A DNA stretch of 5,273 nt from an uncultured Senegalimassilia sp. (GTDB taxonomy: Bacteria > Actinomycetota > Coriobacteriia > Coriobacteriales > Eggerthellaceae), in assembly GCF_934632265.1 (NCBI RefSeq), contig NZ_CAKTYH010000129.1, positions 1 to 5,273 of the forward strand. The letters run 5' to 3'. Of this stretch, positions 4,943-5,273 are shown in pieces. The notes beneath the pieces were generated by a model, which had not been told where the DNA came from, searched no databases, and worked only from the letters and a program-made list of their open reading frames with translations. The stretch's first letter is position 1. Each line of letters begins with the position of its first letter. The translations under genes were made by a program, and so were the position numbers.

Positions 4943-5174
4943 GGGAATGTCGGGGGTCTAAGCATGGTCGTCCGCGCTAGGGATATTGGCGGGATAGGCC
5001 CGTTCCCTGATTGCTCCGACGTCAAGCACCTTTGCGGTTGCGGTGTGCAGATCTGCTCCGCAGCTTCCAGGCAAGGGTACTCTGCTGTCTGACCAGGCAT
5101 TTCTTTCAATATGCGTCCATACGGCGAGCAATCTCTTGCCTCAAGCGATTATTTTCGTTCGCGATTATATGCTA
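4917..5174. other. Non-coding region downstream of the reductase gene
   Basis: No supported gene is seen. Short frames here are fragments with no ribosome site. A 10-bp palindrome GCAGATCTGC (5047-5056) sits inside a weaker TGCGG/CCGCA stem (5039-5043 with 5058-5062). No T run follows, so it is not an evident terminator, and the reductase has no clear intrinsic terminator in this stretch. From about 5097 the composition turns AT-rich, as expected ahead of a promoter. Confidence 0.5.
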
Positions 5175-5204
5175 TTGCAAATATTATCATTGTTTGGGTA
5201 TAAT
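5175..5204 (+). promoter_or_regulatory. Sigma-70-type promoter facing out of the right edge
   Basis: TTGCAA (5175-5180), an 18-nt spacer and a perfect TATAAT (5199-5204) predict a start near 5211. It lies in an AT-rich stretch and points to a gene that would begin just beyond the window. A purine-rich AAGAAGGGAA at 5264-5273 looks like that gene's ribosome site. Confidence 0.65.
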
Positions 5205-5215
5205 CGGCGAAATGA

Positions 5216-5247
5216 CAGGCGCCCTTTCGCATGCGAAGGGGCGCCTG
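5216..5247. other. Strong 14-bp hairpin just after the predicted right-edge transcription start
   Basis: Positions 5216-5229 pair with 5234-5247 (CAGGCGCCC opposite GGGCGCCTG, continuing TTTCG opposite CGAAG, with one G-U pair), leaving a CATG loop. On the plus strand the stem starts about 5 nt into the predicted transcript and no T run follows, so it is a leader structure rather than a terminator. Read on the minus strand it is followed by TCATTTCG, so a weak terminator for a gene entering from the right remains an alternative. Confidence 0.6.
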
Positions 5248-5273
5248 GTGGTATGGGGACAAAAAGAAGGGAA

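Noticed and set aside
4950..5100. Possible small structured RNA such as the SRP RNA or a riboswitch
   Set aside because: Some inverted repeats are present (5039-5062), but I found no conserved core of SRP RNA, TPP, cobalamin, FMN, SAM or T-box elements.

Overview
The window is a 5.3-kb piece of a high-GC bacterial chromosome. It most resembles an anaerobic actinobacterium of the Coriobacteriia (Eggerthellaceae-like). This is inferred from the GC-rich third codon positions, an iron-sulfur aldo/keto reductase of the type common in gut anaerobes, clear AGGAG-type ribosome sites and GC-rich hairpin terminators. The taxonomic assignment is a judgement from style, not a database match.

Layout from left to right. 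(1) 80-916, plus strand: a DegV/FakB-type fatty-acid-binding protein, followed by one good and one weak terminator-like hairpin in the convergent gap 917-1074. (2) 1936-1075, minus strand: a two-gene unit made of a 69-residue Xre-type DNA-binding protein and a 194-residue four-helix membrane protein. It is driven by a well-formed promoter (TTGACA, 17 nt, TATATT) set in an unusually AT-rich stretch with repeated TTGCATTAT boxes and an 18-bp dyad, very likely the regulator's own operators. (3) 3125-2145, minus strand: the ATP-pyrophosphatase and dimerisation part of GMP synthase as a free-standing 326-residue protein with no glutaminase domain. It has a textbook terminator downstream and a 10-bp hairpin in its leader. 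(4) 3126-3773: a mostly non-coding, GC-rich divergent gap holding the guaA leader and promoter, one unexplained hairpin and a pair of 9-bp direct repeats just before the next gene. (5) 3774-4916, plus strand: an aldo/keto reductase of the COG1453 kind with two C-terminal four-cysteine motifs and a visibly altered catalytic tetrad. Its stop codon lies in a perfect 18-bp tandem duplication. (6) 4917-5273: no gene seen. The end holds a promoter and a 14-bp hairpin, probably the leader of a gene starting just past the edge.

The genes do not form one pathway. DegV (exogenous fatty acid handling), GMP synthase (purine synthesis) and the reductase (anaerobic redox) are separate transcription units. 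The regulator and membrane protein are the only evident functional pair. I see no CRISPR array, transposase, phage gene, tRNA, rRNA or recognisable riboswitch. I found no convincing new multi-gene system. The best leads are the self-regulated Xre/membrane pair with its operator cluster, the altered active site of the reductase, the GMP synthase lacking its amidotransferase half, and the hairpins close to two predicted transcription starts.
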